64,000 nt of DNA from Calliopsis andreniformis (GCF_051401765.1 NW_027480542.1:868001-932000), one strand, 5' to 3'. Positions 13,200 through 25,867 are shown, counted from the first letter of the stretch. Translations and numbers: made by a program. The notes: generated by a model not told the origin, from the sequence alone.

Positions 13200-14038
13200 T
13201 TGACGTACCACTACACATGCAACTATACGAGCTGCGTGTTTCGTTCATGTCCCACAAGAAGTCCCATGAAAACTCATTCCGAGTGACATTGTAAGGTTCG
13301 AACAGAAAGTGAGCTCGGCGGTTCGGACCGCTTCGGACGGCTTCGGAAAGATTCGGAAAGAAGCTTGAAACGCTTAGGTCCAAGTCACCGGCAAGCGCAA
13401 CGAGGCACGCGCAATCTTTTTGATATAGATATTTTCACGTTTCGACTCGAATGGAGTTTCTTCGGTCAGATCTCCAAAAATTTTTATGAAATTTTGAGGG
13501 ATGAGTTTAAAGATCAAACGATGACATTCTCTGTGTATTTTGTATGAAAAATTAAATTAAAACTAGTTTATGTACAAGCTGATACAATCGAGAAAGAGCG
13601 ATTCTACATGCAATAATAAACTAAAAATAAAGAATATAAATTGTTTATAATATTTATATGTTCTTAGGTCTGGGTTAGGTCTGGGTTAGGTCTGGATATA
13701 AACAAAATAAAAGGAGTCATTGCTAAAAATACATTAATTTAATATGTTTACTTTTTAATTATAATAATTTATAATTAAATTTTCCCCTCCGTTCCCGCCT
13801 CTTCCCCCAGGCCAGGATCGCAGTTGCTGCCGCGACCCCGACTGCGGCTTCTCCCATACTTCCGCTTGCAGATTTTCTTTTTAAAGTCCCGAAATTACAA
13901 TATGAAAAATAGACACATGTTATTCACAAAGTTTACTTCGTTCTTGAACAAAAAATGAATAGATAAATTACTTAGCGCTTTAGCATAAGATCGCCTATGA
14001 TCTACGTATCTTTTGTCGTCATGCCTCCTCTAAAGCTA

Positions 14039-14097
<59 letters not shown>

Positions 14098-14940
14098 CAC
14101 ACCAACGCCGACTCCGACGCCGACGCCGGAGTCAGTGCAAGCTTTAGAGGAGGCATGACGACAAAAGATACGTAGATCATAGGCGATCTTATGCTAAAGC
14201 GCTAAGTAATTTATCTATTCATTTTTTGTTCAAGAACGAAGTAAATTTCGTGAATAACATGTGTCTATTTTTCATATTACAGTTCTGGGATTTTAAAAAG
14301 AAAGTCCGTAAATGGAAGTATGGGAGAAGCCGCGGTCGGGGTCGCAGCGACAACCGAGATTCTGATGATTATTATAAATATATTAAATTAATGTATTTTT
14401 AGCAACGTCTCCTCTTATTTTGTATATACCCAGAGCTAACCCTGACCTAACCCAGACCAAACCGGAAGGAGAAACGAATTGGAAATAATTCGCCACATAT
14501 ACAAAGAGATAACTAAAATTCGTTTACTGTTATTGTTTGTAAGTAAATTAATATGAAATCATTATGAACTTGTTTTAATTGTTTTTTAAAGGCTGGTATC
14601 AAGAACGTAGAAAGTGTAAAACTTGTAAGTATATCATCTTTTACATTCAAGTTACATAAACTCGAAAAGTAATTTTTATTAAACTGATTTAGTTTTGCAG
14701 ATAAAGCAGAGTTTCCACTCGAAATATTTTACGAATGACTCGTGCCGCTCAATGTCGCTTGCGGGCGACTTGGGCCAAACCACAATAGCGTTTTAGAAAC
14801 GCGAGAGTAAGATTTGACATTTGCCTTCTCTCTCGTCTTTCCGAAGCTATCCGAAGTGATCCGAAGGGCTGAATTCACGTACGTACGGCTCGTATAGTAG
14901 TGTGTATGGTGGAGGGGGAATCATAGTGTGGCTCCATCTC
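13200..14940. mobile_element. Large foldback element with hexanucleotide core
   Basis: The two halves mirror one another in order. ACTATACGAGC and the TTCGGA-rich block with CAAGTC at 13226-13400 pair with 14720-14905. GGTCTGGGTTAGG at 13668-13700 pairs with 14435-14465. The block with ACATGTTATTCAC at 13905-14038 pairs with 14130-14262, where identity is highest. The centre (about 14038-14130) is a run of GACGCC hexamers. Arms are roughly 0.8 kb, with identity rising towards the middle. No protein-coding frame is present. This resembles foldback-type transposons; I could not define termini or a target duplication. Confidence 0.75.
14038..14130. repeat. GACGCC hexanucleotide array at the foldback centre
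   Basis: About 14 tandem units of CGACGC with a few variants near the right end (CCCACA, TCCGAC). It forms the loop of the large foldback. Confidence 0.9.
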
Positions 14941-15992
14941 GCATTCATTAGGCAGCCACATGTCTGTGGATAATTTTATTTCTGTAAAGAAAACTGTAAC
15001 GGCAGATACCGACCAAGAAATCTCGTAAAGTCACGTGACTACCCTAAGCCCTTAAGTTTATACCGTTCTATTCAGAAACACTTTATATAAGGTAAAATTG
15101 AATGGAACGATTATAAAAAAGTCAGTGATGCTTCAAGATCAGAAAAGACTCTGATTGATCCCTTTTACCTCCACGCAAAGTACAACAATTACGTTTACAA
15201 TCCGTACATAAAAATACGACAATGTAAAAAATGAACCAGATCATAATGATGTACATTACATAAAGAAAATATAACAATGGGCAACTCACCAAGTCATCGG
15301 GATCAATTTGTGAATAAAATTTTGAAGTTAGCCTTTAGTTATCAAAACCATGCGATTTTTCCATTGCTAGTATAGCAATGAATCTCGTAGAAATGAAAGG
15401 TAAAGCCTCGCGTTTGAATAAACCGCGCCAATATCTCTTGAACGTTTCATGTTCACGCTATCGAATTCGCAACGCTGCTAGTTTCTGCAACCTAACATCC
15501 AACGTGTTAATCAGCTCCTTAGTTGATCCTAGGTCCTTACCGATTTTAATTCTATTTCCAAAATATCACTACCATGTGTACAAGACAATATTCATCAGTG
15601 ATCTTGAAATTCAGTTCAGTCGATAAATCAGCTATGATAATTACCGACAAAGGCTTTAGTTCAATGAAGTGACAATCGAACCCTGAATAAATGTATACTC
15701 AAAGAAGATTGTACTAATATTTAAGCTTAAGTTTAATCACGTGTTAGTATTTTTTATATTAGGTATTACTCATTTTTGTTAATAAATATCGATTGTATAG
15801 AAAAGAGAAAGCGTAGTTTTGAAATTCCTTTCTTAACCGCGCGCCACACTAATTCCACTCCCAATTCATTGATAAGCCGCTTTATATGTGAACATGCTGT
15901 GTACAACGAGCCTAAATTATTAGAGTTTGTTATGTAAGCACGATTGAAATGAGCAACACGCAGACCAAAAATGGAAAAATGTGAAGTAACAA
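14941..15992. other. No gene seen; weak old LTR trace
   Basis: About 15825-15900 (CTTAACCGCGCGCCACAC, then AAGCCGCTT) resembles the 3' part of the gypsy-1 LTR near 30117-30160 (CTTAACCGCACGCCACACG, AAGCCGCTC). I read it as a decayed relative of that LTR. The rest holds nothing I can support. Confidence 0.35.
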
Positions 15993-16981
15993 ATGACACA
16001 TCATTGTTCGCATTCGCATTCGTTAAGAAATTATCGTGCAATCTGTAAAGACGGTATCGTGAAATATAATATGTGTCCTATTTGTATGCAAGAAATAGAA
16101 AAATTGAAAATAGAATTAGCTAAACAAAGCGAATATTGCCAAATATTAACTTCAACGCTTGCCAAATTTAATACTTAAAAAAAACCAACAAGTAAAATTT
16201 CGAATCTGGAAAAAGATAGCTCATGAAATATTAGCACTCCTACAAGATGCAGTAAAAATCGAAACAACTTACACACTTGAATGCAATAATACAAACAGTA
16301 GCGATAACGACAGTATTTTTAAGATAATAGTGATGTGGGATTTGTTATTTTATGCTCTTTCATTTTAGAACTGTGTTTTGATCAGTTCAATCGTGCTTAA
16401 ATATCAAACAAATTGTAAACAATGTGCCATCTGACCGGCATGACGAGCGACTCTATACTAATGATATAAATGGAAGAGGCAAGCTTTCTCGCTTATTTTT
16501 TCGCGTGGTGTAGTTCACCAGCAGTTAATACTTCTTGTATCATTTTTTCATTAGACTAGGTTTGTAGCAATACCAATACTTTCTTACTATCGCAACCCCC
16601 TATTCGGAATGTTTCCTTATTAAGAATTTGAGATGATCCACTCTAAGTGGTTTTGAGTACTGTGAACATTGGGATTTTCAGTCAGACGCGAATCCTGCGA
16701 GTGTAGACAATTTTTTCCAACCCCTACTATGATTTTTTATAATATTAACCCTAAATTTCTACAAATATTAAAATTAATTTTTTATGAATAGCTGGCTGTA
16801 TACAGAACACCGAAAAGATGTGCAATTACTGGAACAGGAGAATAAACTGAAAACCGAAGTTGAAAATCAAGAAGGAAGGACGTCAAACCCATTTAAACAG
16901 CAAATTACTAACAACAAGATCTCAGAAGTTCCCATAACAAACAATGTCACTAATGTAATTTTTCAATCTGACGAGTTATAA
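15993..16981 (+). other. Two short coding-like frames, unrecognised
   Basis: Frame 15993-16178 includes MCPICMQEIEKLKIELAKQ, which looks like a Cys pair followed by a heptad-rich helix. Frame 16784-16981 (true ATG) encodes another polar, helix-prone peptide (LLEQENKLKTEVENQ). They might be pieces of one decayed coiled-coil protein, but there is no confirmed splice connection. Between them lies AT-rich sequence without frames. Confidence that either is real is low. Confidence 0.15.
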
Positions 16982-17880
16982 TCTGAAATATAAGATAATA
17001 TAATTACTATGGTTAAAACTATGCTGTTTGCGAGGCAAAGTGGTTAACTCCACTTTTTCAAATTCTTGGCAAAGGACTTGATTGTTGTTTAAATTTTTAT
17101 ATTTAAAATAAATATAAAGATTTTTGTTTTATAGGATTAATCGGTTTGGCAAGTCAGTGGTTCAAATACGAATCCATTCCTAATAAAATATAATGTTGTA
17201 CCATACAGTTCGTGAAATTAGTTGTACGTTTAATTATTGCAATGTTTAGAAAAAAGAGACAAAATACGTAGTATATATCATACTTTGGATACCATAGATC
17301 TAATTGTCATGGATAATTTTGTTAATTTTGTTTTCTGAAAAACTAGATTTTGTTCTTTTAGTAGTATTAAAATGCATCGCACTACATCACGTTATACGTA
17401 TAGCAATAATACTTGTTAGAAAGAAAAAGAAAGAATATCATATAATATCATGTTAAATAATATTTCTCGTTTTGTATGGCAAAATAAAAGTTATAACTTG
17501 TTAATGTTAACTTTTTTGGTCATAAAATGGACTTAGTTTGCATGTAATTTGTTAGTCTACACAGGTACATCCAATTTATCTGCATTTTACATCATTTTCT
17601 TACCCTTTCTTAAACCTTCTTCCCGCTCTTTTTCCTGCCCAACCTAGCCAATCATTTTACAATCTTCTCACTGAAGTTCCTCGATGCTATACTTTCCAAC
17701 CTACATTCGCATCTTTCTAATTCCGTAACTTCTCATTTTGTGTCTAGACGTTCTCCATCCTCCCTTACAGCACACACATATTCAATCTCCTTCATCTATC
17801 CAATATTTGTTCCATAGCTCAAGAGTCCTGTAACTAACTCTCGCTATCATCTATCCTGATATATTTACATCTATTAATGT
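16982..17880. other. No gene seen
   Basis: AT-rich, with no frame or repeat that I can support. Confidence 0.4.
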
Positions 17881-18950
17881 ACAGTAGAACTTTATTTATC
17901 CGAACTAATATCGTCACAATGCCAGATTTAAAGGATATGTTGTCTGGTTCATATTAAAGCAAGATTCCACTGCTACAACCATCACGCGCGAACAAATTCT
18001 CGAGGTGGAACTCCAGTTTTGTTCGCAATTCGCAAATCCATTCCCACGAACTTGACATCGATATACCAGAGTGTATCAGAAAATGTGGAACATTTTTGCA
18101 AGGTGGGTTCTACATGCGTAGATAATGAAAAAATTCAAATGCACATATGCTCGGAGACGTCTAGTTTTTTAAATTATACACTGTTTTGTAATGCGTAAAA
18201 CGCTAACTCAAATCCCATACAGAATAAGGAAAATGTGGGACACTTTCAAAGTGTAAAGAAGCTGGCCAAAACTCGATTTTCCAAAGTAATAAATATGGTT
18301 GAAACGACATTTAATATGACACTTCAAGTAATAAGGAATGATCAAAATTAATAGGAAAGACTTACTATAAATCTCTTGAATCATGGTTTCGTTTTCATTT
18401 TTATTGGTTTAGGTGATCTGACATGTAATGACATTCTAGTGTTATTATATTCAATCTTTTGTTCTGAGAAACTTTTGTTTGACTGAAAATGGCACTTTAG
18501 CAACTAAATAAATGGTAAATAGCATCAGAAATATTCTTATAATGATATATAAACGTACACACAGTTTAAAATAAATGATTATGTAAACAAAAATTATGTT
18601 GTATATCATTACCAATAAAAAAAGTGTAACGCGTGGTAACAGACTGTTTTTGTATAAAAAACATTCAGGAATGTGCCAAAAATAATATTTAAAAAGAAAA
18701 TCTTACATATGTTTGCACAAAAAGAAAAAATTAGCATTTGAAGTAGAAAACAGCATTATTACGTACGAAGAATATTTTCCATTACTCTCCCAAATAGTTG
18801 AGTTTCTGCCTGTTAAAGGAAAACGCCCTAGCACTCTCGTTCTTTTCGTTCATTTTAATGGTAGCGCGACTCCGAGCAGCTGGGTAGCTGACGCTGTATC
18901 AATCGCGAGAAATAATCCTTATATGAATTTCTAACGAATCCCCACTCATT
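17881..18950. other. No intact gene; possible pogo-like end
   Basis: ACAGTAGAACTTTATTTATC at 17881-17900, followed by CGAACTAAT, resembles termini of pogo/Tigger-type elements in insects, but no matching inverted end was found. The short frame 18713-18934 is not recognisable. The stretch is AT-rich. Confidence 0.3.
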
Positions 18951-19270
18951 GTTCGGCCTAACATACTCTGAGATTTTAGCCTTTACAGATTCAAAACAGT
19001 ACCGTCATGTTGACAGTCAAGTTCGCTAGAGTCGGTAGCTATGCAGTTAGATCGAGCTAAGGTTCTCAAATACAGCTACCTGTAACACTATCCAACCTCC
19101 CTGATTTTGCATCAGGTTTATCTTTTTGAACTTGCCAATGTTCTCAACAACACTTCAATTTATTTTGACTGCTTGATTTCGCAGCAGGTGCGTTCATGAA
19201 ACTGACGCTCTTGTAGCTTACTGATCACAGGTCAGTTTCGACCGTTGTACCAACTAACACTTCAATTACT
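18951..19270 (+). repeat. Decayed relative of the gypsy-2 LTR
   Basis: The order CTATCCAACC, CCTGATTTTGCATCAGG (about 19100-19117), ACTGATCACAGGTCAGTTTC (about 19219-19238) matches the reverse complement of the hairpin array of the gypsy-2 LTR (59722-60183), including the hairpins themselves. No ends could be drawn, so the coordinates are approximate. Confidence 0.5.
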
Positions 19271-20972
19271 ATATTCTATGGAAATATGTCTATCCTGACC
19301 AGTCTCTTGCGCTGCTCGCGTAATTATGTTTCAAATACCACTACTTCAGGTTGTTGCTTTTTGTTAATGTTGCTTTTAACGTAAAACTTGATATAGGATC
19401 TACATTTAAGATTTCAGACAAAGAAGGATATACTTAATAAAATGATGGTTCATTTCTATCTTTGAATATCGCTGAATAATACCCAGCCAAAATGGAACAA
19501 AAAGAAAATTCCGGCTGCCGTTTTGGAATTACATTCAGGTCTACCACAGAGTGATGAATCAAAGTGCGAACTCTGATTGTGATTGGGAATTATCTGACAC
19601 TTTCAGCTTAGTTATTTATTATGATATACATATATTATTTATTGTACTGTAACAACCAACGTGTATTTTAATGCCATAATATTCCGAAAAATATCACTTG
19701 TTCGGTTCGCAGTTAATCGTTTACTCGCGACACTCGTCTTGCCATTCGCCAAATTAATCTTGAGTGGCTGTTTCAAATTCCGGATGGACCTCGACAGTGA
19801 AATGTTATAGGGAAAAACAGTGAGTCCGCACGACGACTCTAGTTGCGGTGAAGTTCAAACGGCTCTGACTTCTTTCCTTGCGTTCTTATCGAAGACTCGA
19901 ATGCATCTTCTCTGTTTTTTTCGGAGTCCGTTCTTCATCACCTTACATCCCCCAAAACGCACGTCTTTAAGAGCGTCACCGATTTCGCATGACGAAAATA
20001 AATCGGCATTGATCGTCCTTTGACCCAAAGAAGGAAGATCTTCCTAGTCAACCTGACGCTCTGATTTCCTCGCGACGAAGGTGGAAGAGACGTCTCCTTC
20101 AGGTAGAAGGCCGCGAAAATTGGGGAGGAAGAACGAACCCCAGAATAGGTTGTCTCGAGCGGGGCCCCGCGTATTTTCCGAATGTTTTTATGGCCGTATT
20201 GTCCCGCGAGTAGGCGTCAATCTTCTGAGTCCGAAAAGGATGAGCTGGCGAAGGCACCGATTACGGGGCAATACGGCCCTCGATGATTATTAGGGAGGAA
20301 CACTCGGCTCGAAGAAAGCACGAAATTACTTTATTCTGCCAGATGTGGAATTTTTGAAAGTACGGATGAATACACAAGGTATTTACAAGAAACTCGGATT
20401 CCCACATCTTGCAGCAATAAACGCGATTGCCTCTTCGAACGGAACATCACTAATTATTTTAGATAATAATATTAATAGTAATATCGAACATAAATAGGTT
20501 ATAGCATAGACACGTATAGTTGGCACAAACCCTAAGCTACAATCTTATCTTAACCCCAATATCTTAATTTAAACGATCACGCCAGTGATGCTCCACACGC
20601 CTACACCTAAGCATCAGGGCTTTTTCCCTCCACATATGTGTATAACAGTAGAACCTCAGCCAAGCAGCAACCTATGATGTGCTTCTTCATACATAAACAG
20701 TCCGTAAGTGCTACCACACACATGAACAATGTGTAAGTGCTATCATGTATGTACATGAGCCAGACGTTTGGAACCTATCAGCAGCGAATATCCTGCAACG
20801 GTTCCTAGGCACGCATGCGCGATACAGCATTTCTCCTCCGATGAGGGGGATCGCTAGGTTCGATGGAGGGAAGCAGGTTTCAAGTATAAATACGGCATTA
20901 GTAGCGGCTGCAAAAACATTTCGATATCCTGATCACAATCCAGCTGACGAAGAGTTCCACTCATTCCGAACC
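19271..20972. other. No gene seen; one hairpin
   Basis: GGCCGTATTGTCCCG (20192-20206) and CGGGGCAATACGGCC (20264-20278) form a 15-bp inverted repeat with one mismatch. The moderately GC-rich 20040-20330 block looks like part of an old LTR, but I cannot show a partner copy. Confidence 0.35.
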
Positions 20973-22700
20973 TTTTTTTCTTTTTTTAACGTCGATAAAT
21001 TCCTAACGCACACCCCGGGGGGCGGGGGGGTCCCGTGGTAGTGCGGGGTTTGCACCCACTAAAACTCCACGGTGGCCGTCATTGGCGCATGAGGGGGGAC
21101 TCCGAAAACTCTTGCGAATACTTCCGGAGCCCCCCGTGCCACCACCGCCGCTACCAACGCGACGGAGTGCCTTCTGGGTGGGGAGCTTGACCTCCCCACC
21201 GGGCCGCGGGCGCTGGGCGCGTAGCGCGCCCTTATGGGACTAGCGCCGCCGAGGGGACCACACCCTCGATGACGCCCCTTTTGGGCTTTTTGAGAGGAGG
21301 CCACCGTGTCCCCAATCCGGTGACCTCAGGCCCTGGCGGCCCCGCGCATGGTTGGCGGGCTCAATGGCCGAGCCCGTCGTCGTAGTGAGCGCGGGAACCG
21401 CCGCTGTCTGCCGGGCGGATTACGGTTCCGCCCGGCCGAGTGACGGGCGAGCAGTTCATGGGGGAGCAGCCCCACCCGTGACTGGGGCGGCACGAATTCG
21501 CCGCCCCGCTGCCCGCCGCGCCCATCTTCCTTCTGCGCGGGCGGGGTCTGCGACCTCCCGCCCACGTTCGATCGCCAGCGATCGCGGCCACAACGGCTGC
21601 GAGGGAGAGGTCGCCATCCATCTCCCTCCGGAGGCCCCGCCTTTAAGCCTCAAAAGCGGGGCACTCCTCCTGTGCGTGTTGCGCGGAGTTCAGCTTCCCG
21701 CCGCAGTGGTTGCACCTGGTCATCCACTCGGCGCCTATCTTCTCCAGGTTCTCCCCGAAGCAGCCGTGCCCGGAGAGCACCTGAATCATTCGGTAGGTGA
21801 GCCCGCTATACTCACGGTCCAGCCAGCTCTTAAAGCTGGGCAGGACCACCCCTACTGCCCGCTGACGGTCGGCGCATCTCCGCAGGAGCTGACGCCGCCA
21901 TATTTCGCGGGCGGATCTTTGGGACTGACGCCTCATTTCGGACTTAACCGCCATGTCCGGCGGGTCGTCCGCAGCCAGACCCAGGGCTTGCAGACGCCGA
22001 TAAACATCGGCGCTTGCCTCCGCCTGTATGTCGAAGGGGGCGACACCCGCCAGGGGCGCCGCCGTTTCGTGGGCTAGGGTGCGGTAACCTCGGACGACCC
22101 GAATGGCCATAAGCCTCTGCAACATGCGCCGCGCGCTCCAGCTGACCACCGGGCCGCGGGCCCAAACAGGACACCCGTAGAGGGCCATGGCCCACACCAC
22201 TCCCACATATAGGCGGAGTACCTTCTGACTGGGTCCCCCGAGGTTGGGCAAAAGTCGACCAAGCATGGTTGACACGGCCACAACCCGGGGGACGAAGCGG
22301 TCGAAATGTCCATCGAAGCGCCAGCGGCTATCAATGTCCAGGCCGAGGTACTTAAACCTTCCCTCGACCTGGATGCGGGCATCACCCACCCAGACCCGAG
22401 CCTGGGGGGCACGCCGCGACAGACGCAGCCCGTGAAACCAGACTACCTCCGTCTTTTGCGGCGAGATCCTAAGCCCCAATGCCCGGATCCTGGCGACGAC
22501 CAGGGCCACGGCCTGTAGGTAGGGCGGCACCCAATGTTCTCGGAGTGCCACCCTTATTGCCCCCCAGGGCAGGGAGTTAAATGCGTTGGCGATGTCAAGG
22601 CTGATCGCCAACGCAACCCCACCCTGGGAGACAGCCGTGTCCGAGAGGGATCTGACGCGATCGATCGCGTCTAGCGTCGATCTTCCCCCACGGAAAACTC
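20973..22700 (-). pseudogene. R1-clade non-LTR retrotransposon, ORF2 3' part and 3' UTR
   Basis: On the minus strand, 22700-21643 encodes the C-terminal half of an R1-clade reverse transcriptase: GGVALAISLDIANAFNSLPWG (RT motif A), then GLRISPQKTEVVWF, a thumb region, and the terminal CCHC knuckle CNHCGGKLNSAQH. About 100 residues carrying the YADD catalytic box are missing between EHWVPPYLQ and ALVVARIRALG, so the copy is dead by internal deletion. The GC-rich 21000-21640 stretch is the 3' UTR. An A-rich tail lies at 20973-20990 (read as T-rich on the plus strand). The element is 5'-truncated at about 22700. Confidence 0.85.
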
Positions 22701-22714
22701 ATTCTAAACCTAAG

Positions 22715-22985
22715 CGATCTTAACTTAACCTCGATAGCTTTAACCACCGCCATGGTTCCTTCGATCAAGGCAACTTTATCCAGCTCCTGGATTACTCCTA
22801 ACCGAACTAGTATTAACCAGCTCCATAATTCCTCTGACTGAGGCAACTTTGACCAGTTTCTGAGTCATTCCTAGGCGGGACAGCTTTAGCCAGTTCCTTG
22901 ATTCCTTCACATCGAAACAGCTTTAACCAGCACCTTGATTACCACGCAAAGACAGCTTTAAGCAGCTCCTTAGTTAGTCCACAAG
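22715..22985. repeat. Seven-unit degenerate tandem repeat (36-40 bp unit)
   Basis: Units share the core CAGCTTTAACCAGCTCCTTG with many substitutions (for example GCAACTTTGACCAGTTTC and ACAGCTTTAAGCAGCTCC). It sits at the 5' truncation of the R1 fragment. A related core (CAGCTCCTTAGTTGATCC) occurs near 15512. Confidence 0.6.
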
Positions 22986-23353
22986 CGAGTATACACTATA
23001 GACTAGATATGCAATGCTTTTTTTCTGCTCGCGTCTTTGCGGCTTTAGAGCCCCATTACCATTTTGGTTTCACACTTAACGTTAACGGCTGTGCATGAAA
23101 TAAGAACGAAGCACTGCGAGCGGTAAAAATAACAATTATGATATCGATCTGAAATTAAAGACAAGGTGTACGAAAAGGATAGATTATTGTATTAAATTGT
23201 TACAAACTTTTACAGCCATCGACAAAATATGAAACATACTTTGTCAATGATATTGATAGCATATTTAGGCAGTCAAGGAGTCGATAAAGTTCCCATAAAG
23301 CCTAAAATCTCTGTTTTTCTAATTATTACAATTTTTTAATTATCTGATGTTAC
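22986..23353. other. No gene seen
   Basis: AT-rich spacer up to the GTAC-flanked element. Confidence 0.4.
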
Positions 23354-23357
23354 GTAC

Positions 23358-23926
23358 GGGTCATTCCACACGATATCGGGCACGTTTCGGAGCAAGTTCT
23401 TGTAATTTGCTCAAATTTGAATATGTTGTAGTCTTTAACGATATTTAAACGTACCCCAAAGGATTTCTCAAAATTTTGAAAATTGTCGATTTTACAGCTG
23501 TTTGAAGTTAAGTGCTACCTTTTCTTTAAAAAATTATAGCTATTGAACTGGTAAGCGGATGGAGATGAGCTTTACGGTGCTTATAGAAAAAACATTGAAC
23601 TTTGTAAAAAAAATTATTTCATTAACAGAAATTGTTTTTTAATCATCTTTTTTGCAATGATTTTAAACAAATGCAGGTTTCTAAGATGATGCGCGATTTT
23701 AAAAATCTGGAAAAAAGGGAGAATATAGTTTGATCCTTCCCCTTGATGGACAAACTTTCAAAAAGATGGACATTTTAAAATTGGCCCTGTGAAAATTGCC
23801 GAAAGGTGACGCTGCGTCGAGTCGCACTGCTACGGCGGGCGCGTCTTCGCTGGCAGCCTGGACGACTCCAGCGGGCGAACGTGCGTTATTGCTCCGAAAC
23901 GTGCCCGATTTCGCGTGGAATGACCC
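23358..23926. mobile_element. 569-bp non-autonomous DNA transposon with 38-bp terminal inverted repeats
   Basis: The left end GGGTCATTCCACACGATATC continues through GGAGCAA (23358-23395) and is the reverse complement of 23889-23926 with two mismatches. Both sides carry GTAC (23354-23357 and 23927-23930), a candidate 4-bp target duplication; because GTAC is palindromic its exact length is ambiguous. The interior has no transposase frame, so this is a miniature or deletion derivative. GGGTCATTCCA-type ends occur in several animal DNA-transposon groups; I do not assign a superfamily. Confidence 0.85.
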
Positions 23927-23930
23927 GTAC

Positions 23931-25340
23931 CGAACTAAATTTTTGTACCAATATGTCTTGGCAATGCCTAGCATTCTGGGAATTTCCCTAATTGAGACAT
24001 ATAACCATAATAAGAGCTGGTAACTCGAACCCCTCCTTTCCCTAGAATCATCGTTATCCGAAAAACCCGATTCAAATCTTGCTATTTAGTACCGATTGTA
24101 TTCTAAATTCAAAATTCTTCACCATCAGTCTAACCATACTAAATTATTATTGTAAAATTATGATTTCCGCGTAACCGAAAGCTTTGTAAAACGACTTTCG
24201 ATAGTCGGCAATGGAATGTGCTGTTCTAGGAACTCGCCAAATTATTAATTGAAAAAGGGAAGCAATTGTGTTTTTTACATTCCAATGTAAAAATGAAATA
24301 ACATTCACATTTTCAATCATAATCTGTTTCATTTCCCTTATTTTATGTTTCATTATAATAGACATAGAATACAATGACCCATGCGAATTGGAAAATTTAT
24401 ATGGAAAACTCAGTTAAAGGATTTTTAAGAAACATCATATTTATGGTCGTCGAAAAGTTTCTAACTGTACGATACTACCTGAGCTGTCTTTATTAGATTC
24501 GGGTATATGAATATTACAAGTTTTCGGGATCTCGACTCGCCCCGACTTTAATTTCGAGTACCCGACTTGACGGGTACAAACATTTGGGGCCCAACCCGAC
24601 CGGACTCGAGGCTCGGGTACCCTCACACCCCTGTAGTAACACCATATGTCAATATACCCACATAGTAGAAAGGCGACTAGGTAGGTATGAATGAAAGTTA
24701 GATTTTTATCGGAAGGTTTGGGTTCGATACTTTGTATAGAAATGAGACCTTTTATCTGTTTGCTTATGTTTCTAGTAGTGCCAAAACCTTGATCCACGTT
24801 TCACGATTGTGGCATGGCTGCAATGTGTAATATACACTGGCACTCTATGCTGTGCAGTACATACGACTATATTGAAAAAATGAAACACTGCACGCTTTAA
24901 GGCGTAAAAAAAGGGTTTAAAACTTGAAAGGTAGACAATACTTCTCGAATGAAAAGAAAAGTCCTAATAGAAAAATGTTGGAATGCAACGATTGCCACTT
25001 CAAGGTCTTGGGGTAAAGGGACTGTTTTTCTTAAAGCAGTAAAAGGGGCGGGGGTCCTAGCAGGCACCGAAAGCTACAACCGTAGTCAGTCCGAGAAAAT
25101 TAGACGACCAGTGCGGATCGCAAAGCTTCCAGCATTCTCCTTCTCATGTAATATTCTTTTTTGTAGGCAATTTGGAGAGCAAAGTAAGGGTGCAAGTGGC
25201 CGAGGCATGGGCGCAAGGTCGACCCGATGAGACCGAGGTGGAGTTTATGGTGCAGATGTGACCCGTGGCGATTTTTAGGAATTGTAAGAATCGCGTTTAA
25301 GAAAATTGTCAATGCACATTGACGCACCGTAAAACTCCAT
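23931..25340. other. No gene seen; possible hAT-like fragment
   Basis: On the minus strand CAGGGGTGTGAGGGTACC (ending at about 24632) followed by CCGAGCC and several GGGTAC/CCCGAC motifs (24535-24632) looks like a hAT-type end. No second end was found. The remainder is AT-rich with no supported frame. Confidence 0.3.
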
Positions 25341-25867
25341 CCTGCAGGCCAGATGGGGAAAACCCAGGCAGCGGCCGAGAGCTCGGGCGACTGCACCCCA
25401 CGGTATCCACGTGCCCTTACTCCGCTGACTTCTTTAGGCGGGTGGGTTTTCCCAAATATTCCGCAGATCGGATGTAGTGGGGAAAAACAACCACTCAGGA
25501 TAGATTTAAGAGAGACAGCGTGTCAGCAGAGAGTCTGTCTGAGAAAACGAAGTGTAATAGCAACGTGCACGATCCGCGTGCTGGTCAGAAGTCCACGAGT
25601 GACAGATCGATCGCAGTTCGATCGGAATTACGAACTCTAAATAAACTGTTAGTGTTATATGATGACCGTTCATTTTTCTATTAAAACCCCGCTCGTCCTC
25701 CCCACATTTTAAACAATAAAGATTGCTAATTATACTGATTCACGGATACACTGTGTAAATTTCTAACAAAAAAGGTCGAACAATTAATGTATTCAAAATT
25801 GTAGTCAATCTTTCAGTTCGTTGAAGTAAGTGATTTGCTCATGTCGAGAATACAGAAGGCTTTCCAT
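25341..25867. other. LTR-like block, no gene
   Basis: GC-rich sequence followed by AATAAACTG (about 25639) and then AT-rich DNA suggests a U3/R/U5-like layout. I found no partner copy in the window, so this is tentative. Confidence 0.3.

Noticed and set aside
13668..13700. Interstitial telomere repeat (TTAGG type)
   Set aside because: The motif is GGTCTGGGTTAGG repeated two or three times and mirrored in the other arm of the foldback; it is not a TTAGG array.
17881..17950. pogo/Tigger transposon
   Set aside because: Only one terminus-like motif was found. Without the opposite end, TA duplications or a transposase it stays a remark.
21352..22077. 241-codon plus-strand frame
   Set aside because: It is the antisense shadow of the R1 reverse transcriptase in GC-rich DNA; the minus-strand product matches a known family.
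24535..24632. hAT transposon
   Set aside because: A CAGGGGTGTG end is present on the minus strand, but no second end or 8-bp duplication was located.
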